In this document: positions 18,473 to 27,162 of the stretch, piece by piece
Layout of the letters: each line of letters starts with the position of its first letter
How positions within the stretch are numbered: the stretch's first letter is position 1
Notes under the pieces: model-generated
Seen by the model: the letters and a program-made list of their open reading frames with translations, nothing else
The model's database searches: none
What the model was told of the DNA's origin: nothing
NCBI RefSeq assembly: GCF_019443105.1
Contig: NZ_JAHZIJ010000015.1
Location: forward strand, 1-64,000
Source of the DNA: Paenibacillus oenotherae
GTDB taxonomy: Bacteria > Bacillota > Bacilli > Paenibacillales > Paenibacillaceae
Reading direction: 5' to 3'
DNA length: 64,000 nt
Position numbers and translations under genes: made by a program

Positions 18473-19147
18473 ATGGGTGAAGGGCAAGGAAGGCAGCTGG
18501 CCAGCAAATGGGCAAAGACGGCGGTGCTGCTGTCGCATTCGCAAATAGCGCCGCACATACCGCCAACACGGATGTTCTCGTCATCCAGCCTGCGTGCCAT
18601 GCTGGTGTCGCATGGAATGGTTGTCATCAAACCTGTATGCGGAGCAGGCGGCCATGGAGTAATCAAGGTTTCCAGGGAAGGCAGCGGCTATTCTCATACG
18701 TATTTTAGCAAAACGAAGCATTTCTCGGGATTCGATGGACTATTCCGCTCGCTTAATTTGCTGCGCAAGGGGCGCAAATATTTGATTCAGAAAGGAATTC
18801 GGCTGGCGACAATCAATGGCCGCCCAATTGATTATCGGGTCAAGCATATTAAGCAGCCGGATGGCAGCTGGGCCATTACAGCGATTGTCGGAAGACTGGC
18901 CAGGAAGGGGTTGTTTGTAACTAATCTATGCCGGGGAGGGACTTGTCTGAGCGGTTCTGAAGGGATTCGCCAATCCGTTTCAGCTCGTGCAGTAGCGGGT
19001 AAAAAGCGGGAGATGAGGATGCTGACAAGATTATCCACACAGATATTGGAGAATCATTATCCCGGCATTGGCCAGCTTGGCTTCGACTATGGAATAGATA
19101 AAAACGGAAAGCTGTGGATATTTGAAGTCAACACACGGCCTCAGTAA
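18473..19147 (+). CDS. YheC/YheD-like ATP-grasp protein
   Basis: A 224-residue protein resembling the ATP-grasp part of the YheC/YheD family, known in Bacillus as endospore coat-associated proteins. Family-like stretches are VVIKPVCGAGGHGVIKV (nucleotide-binding loop), KYLIQKGI, DYRVKHIK, and the C-terminal GQLGFDYGIDKNGKLWIFEVNTRPQ, which carries the Glu and Asn expected to hold Mg-ATP. It lacks the N-terminal extension of full-length YheC/D and ends right after the metal-binding motif. ATG 18473 follows AAAGGGGAAG; an ATG at 18455 is an alternative. The substrate of these proteins is not known. A perfect DnaA box (TTATCCACA, 19031-19039) lies inside its 3' end. Confidence 0.8.
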   Translation: MGEGQGRQLASKWAKTAVLLSHSQIAPHIPPTRMFSSSSLRAMLVSHGMVVIKPVCGAGGHGVIKVSREGSGYSHTYFSKTKHFSGFDGLFRSLNLLRKGRKYLIQKGIRLATINGRPIDYRVKHIKQPDGSWAITAIVGRLARKGLFVTNLCRGGTCLSGSEGIRQSVSARAVAGKKREMRMLTRLSTQILENHYPGIGQLGFDYGIDKNGKLWIFEVNTRPQ

Positions 19148-19247
19148 GCGGAGTCGAGGTTGTTTAACCGCATTTAATATATTTGAATGATAGATTAAGA
19201 GGTATCCATAAAAGTTTTTTATTGGAATTGTAAACATTCTGGTTGTG

Positions 19248-19342
19248 TATAATCGTATCCACAGAATCCTCATTGCTATTCCTGATTATTCGACCATTAC
19301 TCACAAGTTGCGCACATGCTGTCCACAACAAGCTGTGGATAA
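19248..19342 (+). promoter_or_regulatory. DnaA boxes in front of sda
   Basis: A consensus -10 (TATAAT, 19248-19253) is followed at once by a DnaA-like box GTATCCACA (19255-19263, one mismatch). A CTGTCCACA-type box lies at 19319-19327, and a perfect box TTATCCACA on the minus strand at 19334-19342. In B. subtilis sda is transcribed under DnaA control to tie sporulation to the replication cycle. The same arrangement is visible here. Box positions are seen directly; the regulatory role is by analogy. Confidence 0.75.
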
Positions 19343-19409
19343 TCGGAACGCTTGTTCTGCTATTGGGGACATGCTAAGATTAACAAAAAGAGGAAAGGAG
19401 TGAAAGGGA

Positions 19410-19553
19410 ATGGAAATATTGTCCGACGAGCTTCTGGTAGACGCCTATCGGCTAGCTTTGAATTACAAGCTGGAATTGGACTTTATTATGCTGCTCGCCG
19501 CTGAAATGAAACGCAGGCAGATCAATCCGGATCAATATCGAATTACCGCATAG
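19410..19553 (+). CDS. sda: Sda, sporulation histidine kinase inhibitor
   Basis: A 47-residue protein, the usual size of Sda. It begins with LSDELLVDAYRLAL and continues with LELDFIMLLAAEMKRR, matching the antiparallel helical hairpin of B. subtilis Sda (LSDELL..., DFI.L...E.KRR). Sda binds the dimerisation domain of KinA-type kinases and blocks the sporulation phosphorelay when replication is disturbed. The start is ATG 19410 behind AAAGGAGTGAAAGGG. DnaA boxes upstream support the assignment. Confidence 0.9.
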   Translation: MEILSDELLVDAYRLALNYKLELDFIMLLAAEMKRRQINPDQYRITA

Positions 19554-19564
19554 CGCTAAGCAGC

Positions 19565-19816
19565 TTAACACCTCGTTGAACTCCACAAGGAAACTGTAAC
19601 CTCATCGGTATAATCACATTTCGCACAATATACAATATGTTTACACCTGGGATTGAAAGTCATCGTTTCCATAGAGCAGGAGTCATCGGCATTGGGCTCA
19701 TAAGGTGCATATGGACCCGCATAATCCAATGTAGGGCCGCAATCGTCTGCATCTCCCGAGCAATTCCGACATTGTACGGATAGCTCCTCCAATCCATTGC
19801 AAATGGGACATAACAT
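19565..19816 (-). CDS. Small cysteine-rich zinc-ribbon-like protein
   Basis: An 83-residue protein with four pairs of cysteines (CPIC, CRNC, a middle region with single Cys, and CAKC near the end) that could bind one or two zinc ions. It begins MLCPICNGLEELSVQCRNC and ends DYTDEVTVSLW plus a short tail. The ribosome binding site AAAGGAGG lies upstream of ATG 19816. It is convergent with sda, the two stops being 11 bases apart. I do not recognise a named family; the CxxC spacing suggests a zinc ribbon used for structure or protein contact. Confidence 0.75.
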   Translation of the reverse strand: MLCPICNGLEELSVQCRNCSGDADDCGPTLDYAGPYAPYEPNADDSCSMETMTFNPRCKHIVYCAKCDYTDEVTVSLWSSTRC

Positions 19817-19897
19817 AAATTTAGGGTATCCTCCTTTGCAGCGTATGTTTCATTCGCTCAGCAAAGCTAGGATACCCTTATTTGTCTGTTTTCATCT

Positions 19898-20899
19898 CTA
19901 CAATTTCATGTTGCTGCTGTGCCCTGGCGAGAGCTTGGCGTCGGGATCGACATATACCTTGGCATTGTTAATGGCTGTAGGAGCCTCACCGAATCCGACC
20001 GCGATCAGCTTGAGCTTCCCGGGATAAGTCGTAATATCTCCGGCAGCGAAAATGCCCGTAATATTCGTCTCCATTCGAGAATCGACCACGATGGAGCCGC
20101 CATTAATTTCTAATCCCCAATCGGAGATTGGACCAAGAGAGGAGACGAAGCCAAAGTTGACGATTACCGCATCAACATTCAGTTCTTTGGTTTCTTTGGT
20201 TTTGATCTCCTGGAGCGTTACACGCTCGATACGGCCTTCGCCATGCAGCGCTGTAACTTCGTAAGGAGTGAGGACATTCACCTTCGAGTTCATCAGATTC
20301 TCTACGCTGTGCTCATGCGCTCTGAATTTATCGCGGCGGTGAATGAGGGTGACGCTTGCAGCGATCGGCTCAAGCATAAGCGACCAATCCACAGCAGAAT
20401 CGCCGCCCCCGCTGATGAGAACATGCTGCCCCTTGAACTGGTTCAAATCCTGTATAAAATAATGTAGATTTTTCTTTTCATACTGCGCGGCTTCAGGCAG
20501 CTCCAGACGACGGGGCTCGAAGGCGCCGACGCCGGCCGTAATAATAACCGCCTTAGCGTAATGAGTCGTTTTATCGGTAACGATTTCGAACGATCTTTCG
20601 TCATGCTTGATCACATTCAGAACTTTCTCTTCCAGGCACACCTCTGGCTTGAAATGCTCCATTTGCTTGTGCAGCTGGTTAACCAGCTCGCCAGCCGTTA
20701 CTTTCGGAAAGCCGGCCACGTCGTAAATATATTTCTCAGGATACAGTGCGGCTAATTGACCGCCGAGCTGCGGCATGCTCTCAATGATCTTCACAGAAGC
20801 TTGGCGCATTCCGCCATAGAAAGCGGCAAACATACCTGCCGGACCGCCGCCGATGATGGCAATATCGACTTTTTGTTCAGTTTCTGATGAGTTGGACAT
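19898..20899 (-). CDS. yumC: Ferredoxin/flavodoxin-NADP reductase (YumC type)
   Basis: A 333-residue flavoprotein of the thioredoxin-reductase fold. The N-terminal FAD motif is [12 protein letters not shown], the NADPH-binding motif [10 protein letters not shown] lies near residue 160, and the second FAD motif is [14 protein letters not shown]. The CxxC redox pair of thioredoxin reductase is absent, which together with the length (YumC is about 332 residues) identifies the ferredoxin-NADP reductase group. ATG 20899 follows GGAGG; codons further upstream lack this spacing. These enzymes reduce ferredoxin or flavodoxin with NADPH in the cytoplasm. It is divergent from ndh; the shared 300-base upstream region holds a Rex site nearer to ndh. 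Confidence 0.92.
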   Translation of the reverse strand: MSNSSETEQKVDIAIIGGGPAGMFAAFYGGMRQASVKIIESMPQLGGQLAALYPEKYIYDVAGFPKVTAGELVNQLHKQMEHFKPEVCLEEKVLNVIKHDERSFEIVTDKTTHYAKAVIITAGVGAFEPRRLELPEAAQYEKKNLHYFIQDLNQFKGQHVLISGGGDSAVDWSLMLEPIAASVTLIHRRDKFRAHEHSVENLMNSKVNVLTPYEVTALHGEGRIERVTLQEIKTKETKELNVDAVIVNFGFVSSLGPISDWGLEINGGSIVVDSRMETNITGIFAAGDITTYPGKLKLIAVGFGEAPTAINNAKVYVDPDAKLSPGHSSNMKL

Positions 20900-21142
20900 G
20901 GGTGGCACCTCCATTGAAATCAGACTACATTTGTACATTATAGCGGTTCAAGTTGAGCAAGGGAAATAAAATTATTGTATGTAGCTCTAAAGTTTTTCGT
21001 ATAAATAACTCTTGAACTTTTGCCGAAAAGTTTGTATCATGTGAGGTATTATATAGATTTGTCGAATTGATGTCGACGCTCGTAATAAAAGGGCTATTTG
21101 ATTCGCACACTATAGGGAGAAAATTTTATTTTATGCTCAAGA

Positions 21143-21160
21143 TTGTGTAATTTTTCACAA
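21143..21160 (+). promoter_or_regulatory. Rex operator in front of ndh
   Basis: TTGTGTAATTTTTCACAA is an 18-bp near-palindrome that fits the Rex consensus TTGTGAAATATTTCACAA. It lies 44 bases upstream of the preferred ndh start. Rex is the NADH/NAD-sensing repressor, and the B. subtilis ndh gene is a known target. Confidence 0.85.
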
Positions 21161-21204
21161 TGTACGATGTGTTAAAAGAATTTAAGAATGGATGGGATTC
21201 TGCG

Positions 21205-22398
21205 ATGAGCAACATACCTAAGATCGTTATACTTGGAGCCGGGTACGGTGGCGTTCTAACCGCGCTTCGTCTGCAAAAAGAATTGAATTACAATGAGGCC
21301 GACGTCACGCTGGTTAACAAGCATGACTACCACTACATTACGACACACCTGCACATGCCGGCTGCGGGAACAGATAAGACTGAGAATGCTCGTGTCAGCA
21401 TCTCCAAGCTGATTGACGAGTTCAAAATCGATTTCGTTAAATCCACTGTTGTTCAGATTCGTACACAGGACAAGAAAGTCATTCTTGAGGATGGCACGCT
21501 TTCCTATGATTATCTTGTCATCGGTCTTGGCGGAGAGCCAGAAACATTCGGTATTCCGGGCATGCTTGAGTATGCAATGAATATCAGAAGCATCAACTCC
21601 GTTCGCTTGATCCGCGAACATATCGAGTATCAATTCGCCCGGTTCAAACGCGAGCCGCATCGCCTGGATTATTTGACCTTTGTCGTTGGCGGCGCAGGCT
21701 TTACGGGTATCGAATTCGTCGGCGAGCTGGCCGACCGCATTCCGGAGCTGTGCAAACAGTTTGACGTAGATCCTTCGCTCGTTAAACTTTACAATATCGA
21801 AGCTGCGCCAACAGCGCTGCCGGGCTTTGACCCTGAGCTTGTTGAGTATGGCATGCAAGTATTGACGAAGAAAGGTGTTACATTCCGCATCGGAACGGCA
21901 ATCAAGGAATGTACGCCGGATGGGGTTATCGTTGGAGAAGGCGAAGAAATCCGCTCTGCAACCGTTATTTGGGCTGCTGGTGTTCGCGGCAACCGCTTGA
22001 TCGAGGAAGCGGGCTTTGAGACGATGCGCGGCCGCGTTAAAGTCGATGAGATGTTGCGTGCGCCAGGCCATGAGAACATCTACATCGTGGGCGACAACTC
22101 GCTGATGTTCAACCCGGAGGGCCGTCCTTATCCGCCAACCGCACAAATTGCGATGCAGCAGGGTGTAGTCTGCGCGCACAATCTGGTGGCGTCGATCCGC
22201 AACCAGCCGCTTAAGAAGTTCGAGTTCAAGAACAAAGGCACAGTTGCATCCCTTGGTAAAGGGGAGGCTATCGGTGTAGCATTCGGCCGCAAATACAAAG
22301 GCGGAGTTGCAGCGATGCTGAAGAAAGCGATCGATATTCGTTACCTCTACATCATCGGCGGAATTCCGCTCGTTATCCGCAAAGGTAAATTCCTGTAA
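21205..22398 (+). CDS. ndh: Type II NADH dehydrogenase
   Basis: A 397-residue single-subunit NADH:quinone oxidoreductase that feeds electrons to menaquinone without pumping protons. It shows the FAD motif ILGAGYGGV at the N-terminus, the NADH motif VVGGAGFTGIEFVGEL near residue 160, the second FAD motif NIYIVGDNS, and the quinone-site-like PPTAQIAMQQG. The C-terminus is short and amphipathic, suiting peripheral membrane attachment. ATG 21205 is preferred because the family begins at the FAD fold and an upstream ATG at 21160 would overlap the Rex operator. The next gene starts at its stop codon (TAATG), so the two are translationally coupled. Confidence 0.93.
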   Translation: MSNIPKIVILGAGYGGVLTALRLQKELNYNEADVTLVNKHDYHYITTHLHMPAAGTDKTENARVSISKLIDEFKIDFVKSTVVQIRTQDKKVILEDGTLSYDYLVIGLGGEPETFGIPGMLEYAMNIRSINSVRLIREHIEYQFARFKREPHRLDYLTFVVGGAGFTGIEFVGELADRIPELCKQFDVDPSLVKLYNIEAAPTALPGFDPELVEYGMQVLTKKGVTFRIGTAIKECTPDGVIVGEGEEIRSATVIWAAGVRGNRLIEEAGFETMRGRVKVDEMLRAPGHENIYIVGDNSLMFNPEGRPYPPTAQIAMQQGVVCAHNLVASIRNQPLKKFEFKNKGTVASLGKGEAIGVAFGRKYKGGVAAMLKKAIDIRYLYIIGGIPLVIRKGKFL

Positions 22399-22655
22399 TG
22401 CGCCACTGCAGCGTGCAAGTCCGCGGATTGCTTACGCGCGATGAACTGGATCGATACAACGCGCTGATGGAAGTAGGTTCGTTCCTGGAGTCGCAGAATC
22501 GGTATGACTTGTCCTACACGGTGCAAAAGGAAGTGGATACGCTCATTCTCCCGGCCATCGAGAGGCTGAAGGAGAAGGGCAGGGAACGCGATCGCCAGAC
22601 GGAAGCATACCTGGAAGCGAAGCGATTGATGGAGGAAGACGACGAGGAAGAATAG
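22398..22655 (+). CDS. Small conserved-looking protein coupled to ndh
   Basis: An 85-residue acidic protein (MRHCSVQVRGLLTRDELDRY..., C-terminal EEDDEEE) that I do not recognise. Its ATG overlaps the TAA of ndh, so it is almost certainly co-translated with it. The body is predicted mostly helical, with no membrane segment. A terminator shared with the convergent hemQ gene follows. A role linked to the dehydrogenase is only suggested by position. Confidence 0.65.
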   Translation: MRHCSVQVRGLLTRDELDRYNALMEVGSFLESQNRYDLSYTVQKEVDTLILPAIERLKEKGRERDRQTEAYLEAKRLMEEDDEEE

Positions 22656-22670
22656 AAAGGCCAAATAAAA

Positions 22671-22709
22671 AAGCGGATGGGGCGTATGGAATACGCTTCA
22701 TCCGCTTTC
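22671..22709. terminator. Bidirectional terminator between the ndh operon and hemQ
   Basis: AAGCGGATG...CATCCGCTT with an inner GCGTAT/ATACGC stem. A-rich sequence on the left and T-rich on the right serve both directions. Confidence 0.85.
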
Positions 22710-22725
22710 TTGCTGCTGCAGCCGA

Positions 22726-23475
22726 TTACACGCTAAGCAGCTGATTCAATCCATCGCCATCCAGCAGGTTGCCGACAAAAAACTCGCCAAAATCGCCGAA
22801 GCGCGCGCTTACTTCATCGAAACGCATCTCGTACACGAGCTTCTTGAACTGCAGCGCATCCTCAGCGAACAGCGTGACGCCCCATTCCCAGTTGTCGAAG
22901 CCGACAGAACCGGTAATGATCTGTTTCACCTTGCCTGCATATTGGCGGCCGATCATGCCGTGGCTGCGCATCATTGCGCGGCGCTCGTCCATGCTGAGCA
23001 TGTACCAGTTGTCATTGCCTTCCCGGCGCTTGTTCATCGGGTAGAAGCAAATATGTCTCCATTTTGGCAGAATCGGCTTCAGACGCGCGACAATTTCCGG
23101 ATTTTCCAGCGGGTCAGTGCCCGGCTGTGCCATGTAGTTGCTCAGCTCGACTACGCTGACGTAAGAATGTGCGGGTGTAGTAAACTGCGCGAAAGTTGTT
23201 TTATTAAAAGCAACCTCGAGCGCGTTCAGCTCTTCCAGCGTTTCGCGAAGGTGCATAAATACGAAATCCGCTTTCTGTCCTACAATGGAATAAAATGCGG
23301 TGCTGCCTGTCTTGGCATCCTCTGCCGCCTTCCACTCACTAATTAGCGATTGGAGCTCGTCCAGGGCAGCGTTCCGCTTCTCAGCGTCAGCTTGCTTCCA
23401 AGCGGTCCAATTGATCGTACGAAAATCATGCAGCGCATACCAGCCTTCTAATGTTTGAGCAGCTTCACTCATCAT
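22726..23475 (-). CDS. hemQ: Coproheme decarboxylase / heme synthase ChdC (HemQ)
   Basis: A 249-residue chlorite-dismutase-fold protein (YwfI group). In Gram-positive bacteria it oxidatively decarboxylates coproheme to heme b with hydrogen peroxide, the last step of the coproporphyrin-dependent heme pathway. Family stretches visible are [12 protein letters not shown], the stretch around [10 protein letters not shown] (carrying the conserved Tyr) and [20 protein letters not shown], then [19 protein letters not shown] with the proximal His region. The start codon follows AAAGGAGTGATC; ATG 23475 and the adjacent ATG 23472 are both possible. It is convergent to the ndh operon. Confidence 0.93.
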   Translation of the reverse strand: MMSEAAQTLEGWYALHDFRTINWTAWKQADAEKRNAALDELQSLISEWKAAEDAKTGSTAFYSIVGQKADFVFMHLRETLEELNALEVAFNKTTFAQFTTPAHSYVSVVELSNYMAQPGTDPLENPEIVARLKPILPKWRHICFYPMNKRREGNDNWYMLSMDERRAMMRSHGMIGRQYAGKVKQIITGSVGFDNWEWGVTLFAEDALQFKKLVYEMRFDEVSARFGDFGEFFVGNLLDGDGLNQLLSV

Positions 23476-23611
23476 GATCACTCCTTTAGAAACATTGTAT
23501 CTTAATGGTATTAAGGAGAGCAAATGACGGACTTGTGACAACATGGCGCAGCGGATTGACTTCCTGAGAACCATCTACTAAACTAATCGTAGCGAAAGGG
23601 GAACGAACGTG

Positions 23612-23917
23612 ATGCCGGACATTCTGCAATTTCTCCAGCTCATTGTTGTGACGATGCTGTTTCTAGTCATGATTTTTGGGATCGGATTTATATTGAACAT
23701 GCTGCTCAAGACAACCTGGTTTCCGATTTACCTGTTCTTGATTGTGCTGCTGCCGCTTGCAATATGGTGGACATGGGACGAGAGCAAGTCAGCAGTCGGT
23801 AATTTTACAGCCTTTACCTATGTAGATATCCTTCCTGTTATTGGCGGTTTCATCGGAGCGTACATCAGCGGTGCGGCTATCCGCGCGCTGCGGCGCGGCG
23901 GCTACAAAATGTTCTAA
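23612..23917 (+). CDS. yuiB: YuiB-like membrane protein
   Basis: A 101-residue protein with three hydrophobic segments (about residues 8-30, 36-53 and 70-90) and a basic C-terminus (RALRRGGYKMF). Size, topology and proximity to yumC- and ndh-like genes match YuiB of Bacillus, whose function is unknown. GTG 23609 directly precedes the ATG and cannot be excluded as start. A terminator follows. Confidence 0.75.
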   Translation: MPDILQFLQLIVVTMLFLVMIFGIGFILNMLLKTTWFPIYLFLIVLLPLAIWWTWDESKSAVGNFTAFTYVDILPVIGGFIGAYISGAAIRALRRGGYKMF

Positions 23918-23929
23918 TAGAAAACGAAC

Positions 23930-23962
23930 AAATTCCCTCATTCGGGGGAATTTTCTTTTTTT
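23930..23962 (+). terminator. Terminator after yuiB
   Basis: AAATTCCC and GGGGGAATTT arms with a short loop, followed by a T-rich tract. Confidence 0.88.
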
Positions 23963-24031
23963 CTATCCTGAACGACCGCTGTCATTTATGTTAAACTAGT
24001 AGAAAGTAAAAGGCGGACGGAGTGTAATAGG

Positions 24032-25585
24032 ATGCGGATTGGGAACTTGCATCAATTTACGGAGCATCATCGATATTTCATCTTTCGCGATTTTTCGCTA
24101 AGCGCGGTGGATCGCAAGATGATCGCACTTATCTATCAACCGATGATTGGCGCATTTGCGACCGGTTTGTATCAGCAGATGTATCAGCAGATTGCGGAGG
24201 ACCGTGTCGGCTATTCGCCGCTGGAGCCGCAGCGCAAGCTGTTTCTGGGTCTTGGGCTCGATATGAATGAGCGCGGAAGGCAGGAGCTTGTCGATCAGTC
24301 GTCGCGTCTGGAGGCGGTCGGCCTGCTGCAAACCTCCCGGCTTGGGGTGCCCGACAACGATGATGTTGTGTTCGAATATGAGCTGGTGAAGCCATTGTCG
24401 CCGGATGAATTTTTTCGCAATCCGCATCTGATGATGCTGCTGCGCGACAAGGTCGGCAAATATGCGGTCATTGCGCTGCGGGAGTCGTTCTATGAGAAGG
24501 AAGCGGACGAGCTGGCAGGAGCGGAGCTTCAGCGGGAAAATATTACGGTGCCGTTCTATGAGCTGTTCAAGCTGGGCGCAGGCACGGTGGATGCGGAGCT
24601 TGAGCAGGCGCTGACAGAGGTCGCGCCGGCGCGACAGGCCATTCCCAAGGGCAGCCTGGAAACGGCCGGCATACAGTATGGGGAAATCATTATGCGGTTT
24701 CCCCGCAACTCCTCCAATCGGCGGTATGTGGAGCGGCTTCGCGGCGACGAGGAGCAGCTGGCACAGCTGAATTATATTGCTTACAAATATAGCTTGACCG
24801 TAGTAGACATGTGCAGGCTGCTGGATGAAGATGATGTCTTCAGCGCGCGTGGCGAGCTGCTCATTGATGAGCTGCAGCTGCGGGCCAATAGCATGTACCG
24901 GCAGGATCGCAAGCGCAGTGATGAGCGGCAGCGGGCATTGGGCCGGGGCGGAGCAGCGGAGTCTGTGGCAGCTGGCAGCGGCGGCAGCGGTTCGGATGAT
25001 GCTGCTGGCGACGAGATTCCGGATGAAGTTGGCGTTAACGAGGCGTTCTATATGGAGGTTCCGGCGCAGCTTGCCGGCCGCTGCGATATTCACCAATATA
25101 ATATGCTGATGCGCAACGAGCCCCATACGCGGTTCCTCGCCCACTTCTTCCCGGGAGCGGTTCCGGAGTGGATTATTCGCGTCTATGAAGTGATTGATCT
25201 GAACTATCGTCTCCCTGGCGCGGTTATTAATGTCCTTATTCATTATGTGTTTGGAATGAATGATGCGCAGCGGGTAACGAAGACATACATAGACGCTGTG
25301 GCGTCGAATATGCTCGTTAAACGAATCGATGATTTCGAGAAGGCTGTCCGTTATGTAAGAGAGCAGGTGCGGCTGGAAGCAGAGAAGGAGCGCCGCCGCG
25401 AAGGCGGTGCTGCTGCTGGTGCTCCTGCATCCGCAAGGAGCAATAACGCCGCAGGCGGTGTGCGTGGAGGACGGCGCAAGCCCGCGATCTCTATTATTCA
25501 GGAATCGCAGGGCGGTTCCGCGCTAACGCCGGAGGAGATGGAAGAAATACGGAGTCTGGCCCGCAAACTGGACGGAAAAACGTAA
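24032..25585 (+). CDS. dnaB: Replication initiation and membrane attachment protein DnaB
   Basis: A 517-residue homologue of B. subtilis DnaB, which with DnaD and DnaI loads the replicative helicase at oriC. The N-terminal winged-helix domain is visible (FRDFSLSAVDRKMIALIYQPMIG), and the C-terminal DnaD-like helical part contains NVLIHYVFGMNDAQRV and YIDAVASNMLVKR. A glycine/alanine/serine-rich, low-complexity linker at about residues 310-330 and another near 450-480 separate folded parts. It is followed after ten bases by dnaI, the conserved pair. ATG 24032 is the first codon of the conserved region. Confidence 0.93.
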   Translation: MRIGNLHQFTEHHRYFIFRDFSLSAVDRKMIALIYQPMIGAFATGLYQQMYQQIAEDRVGYSPLEPQRKLFLGLGLDMNERGRQELVDQSSRLEAVGLLQTSRLGVPDNDDVVFEYELVKPLSPDEFFRNPHLMMLLRDKVGKYAVIALRESFYEKEADELAGAELQRENITVPFYELFKLGAGTVDAELEQALTEVAPARQAIPKGSLETAGIQYGEIIMRFPRNSSNRRYVERLRGDEEQLAQLNYIAYKYSLTVVDMCRLLDEDDVFSARGELLIDELQLRANSMYRQDRKRSDERQRALGRGGAAESVAAGSGGSGSDDAAGDEIPDEVGVNEAFYMEVPAQLAGRCDIHQYNMLMRNEPHTRFLAHFFPGAVPEWIIRVYEVIDLNYRLPGAVINVLIHYVFGMNDAQRVTKTYIDAVASNMLVKRIDDFEKAVRYVREQVRLEAEKERRREGGAAAGAPASARSNNAAGGVRGGRRKPAISIIQESQGGSALTPEEMEEIRSLARKLDGKT

Positions 25586-25600
25586 ACGAGGTGATTGCGT

Positions 25601-26569
25601 ATGGCGATGGAATCGCTTGGCGAGCTGCTGAAATCATTCCCGAGCGGCAATAATGCGCTGCAGCAGGCAGAGCGGCTCATGGAGGAGCTGCTTCGCGATC
25701 CGCTGGTGGAACGGCTTCAAAGCAAACATCCGGAGCTTGATAGAGGGACGATTCGGGTGAATTTGAATCGTGTGTATCAGTACGTAACGGAATATCGCAA
25801 TTGCTCGAATTGCCCGGGGCTGGACAATTGCCCCAATGACTTTCAAGGGCATTATACGCTGTTGTCCTGCGATGTGGCAGGTGATCTTGTGCAGCTGACA
25901 GACCGGAAGGTGGCCTGCAAGAAGCTGCTGGCCCGTCAGAGCGAGGACCAGATACGGGGCCGCATCCGCAGCTTCTATGTCGATGAGCGGGCGCTGTCGC
26001 AGGGCTATTCTGCCGATGAGATTGTATCGAATGATCTGGAGCGGATGAAAGCGGTCGGTCAAGTGCTCAATTATATTGAACGGACGAAGGAGCAGGGACT
26101 GCAGAGAGAAGGCCTGTATTTGGCTGGCTTGTTCGGTACCGGCAAGACCTTCCTCATGTGCTACCTGCTGCATGAGCTGGCCAAAGAAGGCTTCACGGGC
26201 GCTATTGTCTATATGCCCGAGTTCGTCGAAGATTTGAAGTCGCTCATGTTCGAGCCGGCGAAGCTCAAGGAAACGGTAGACTTGATGAAAGAGACCGACC
26301 TGCTTATCTTCGACGATATTGGAGCGGAGAACTTGAATCCTTGGGTGCGCGACCATGTCATGGGCGCCATCCTGAACTACCGGATGAACCGCAAGCCGAC
26401 CTTCTACACCTCCAACTATGATATGGATGCGCTGGAGCAGCATTTCAGCTTCACGAACAAGGATGGCGACGAGCTGCACAAAGGCCAGCGGATTATGGAC
26501 CGGATCAGGCCCTACGTGGACATAGTCCACGTAACCGGGCATAACAAGCGCGGGAAGAAGCGCCCATAA
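25601..26569 (+). CDS. dnaI: Helicase loader DnaI
   Basis: A 322-residue AAA+ ATPase that loads the replicative helicase. The N-terminal domain carries the zinc ligands (CSNCPGLDNC with a further Cys downstream). The AAA+ domain has Walker A GLFGTGKTF (near residue 180), Walker B LLIFDDIGAEN and sensor 1 FYTSNYD. ATG 25601 behind GAGGTG is preferred over TTG 25595. In most Bacillales thrS follows; here a repeat region and a sulfate operon do instead. Confidence 0.94.
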   Translation: MAMESLGELLKSFPSGNNALQQAERLMEELLRDPLVERLQSKHPELDRGTIRVNLNRVYQYVTEYRNCSNCPGLDNCPNDFQGHYTLLSCDVAGDLVQLTDRKVACKKLLARQSEDQIRGRIRSFYVDERALSQGYSADEIVSNDLERMKAVGQVLNYIERTKEQGLQREGLYLAGLFGTGKTFLMCYLLHELAKEGFTGAIVYMPEFVEDLKSLMFEPAKLKETVDLMKETDLLIFDDIGAENLNPWVRDHVMGAILNYRMNRKPTFYTSNYDMDALEQHFSFTNKDGDELHKGQRIMDRIRPYVDIVHVTGHNKRGKKRP

Positions 26570-26731
26570 ACGCGTCGCAATAGCGGCAGCGATGAGCGGA
26601 CAGATTTGCGGCCGCTGCGATTTTTAGCGCGTATCGCCCAACTGCGTGCTGGAAGCTGCGCGTGGTGCAGACAGTCTTCTAAAAGGTGTCAGTGGCTATC
26701 TACAACAGATCCGGTTGGTCGCAGAGAGAGG

Positions 26732-26915
26732 GAAGCCTGCGAAAGGGCAGGAATTTCGGCCAAAAGAAGCCGCTGAGGGCAGAAAGCCTGCGATGAAGCA
26801 GGAATATATAGCGGATTGGGCTGCTATCGGGAAAACACGGCGAAATGCCTGCGCTTTGGCAGGCATTCGGTCTTCAGCAGGCTGAAATAGGAGAAAGCCT
26901 GCCTATTCGCAGGTT
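26732..26915. repeat. Array of four short GCCTGC...GCAGG hairpins
   Basis: Four small inverted repeats of the form GAAAGCCTGC-loop-GCAGGAAT start (GCCTGC) at 26735, 26786, 26847 and 26897, that is 51, 61 and 50 bases apart. Loops differ in sequence while the arms are kept, so the folded shape seems to be what is conserved. They lie in a non-coding stretch downstream of dnaI. No cas genes are nearby and the arms are too short for a CRISPR. Confidence 0.7.
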
Positions 26916-27045
26916 ATCGAATAGAGTCCGGCGGGTTCCGCCAACTAGTTCGCCTGCGAGCACGCATCGCCCCACCAAGCGCCGGGGTCTGCGCGCGGTG
27001 CAGAAGGCAACGAATGAACGAGCGCAGCATGAGCGGCTTAAATTT

Positions 27046-27107
27046 AAGATCATTGCAGTCCCGTATTCTTTTCATGGATACCGGGGCTGCAATGATCTTT
27101 TTATTTT
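27046..27107 (+). terminator. Strong terminator downstream of dnaI
   Basis: AAGATCATTGCAG pairs with CTGCAATGATCTT, with an inner CCCGTAT/ATACCGGG part, followed by TTTTTATTTT. It closes the dnaB-dnaI-repeat transcript or shields the sulfate operon from read-through. Confidence 0.88.
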
Positions 27108-27162
27108 CACAGGTTATATAAGCAAATATTATGGGGGCCATCAGTAATTATAAAAATAATGG

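Noticed and set aside
24098-25243. Long minus-strand frame opposite dnaB
   Set aside because: It is a shadow of a clear dnaB gene, with no start signal or family resemblance.
26732-26915. CRISPR array
   Set aside because: The units are short hairpins with variable loops and unequal spacing; there are no conserved 24-37-base repeats and no cas genes.
26646-27147. Two open frames over the hairpin array downstream of dnaI
   Set aside because: They have no ribosome binding site, their sequence follows the hairpin repeats, and the second reads through a strong terminator.
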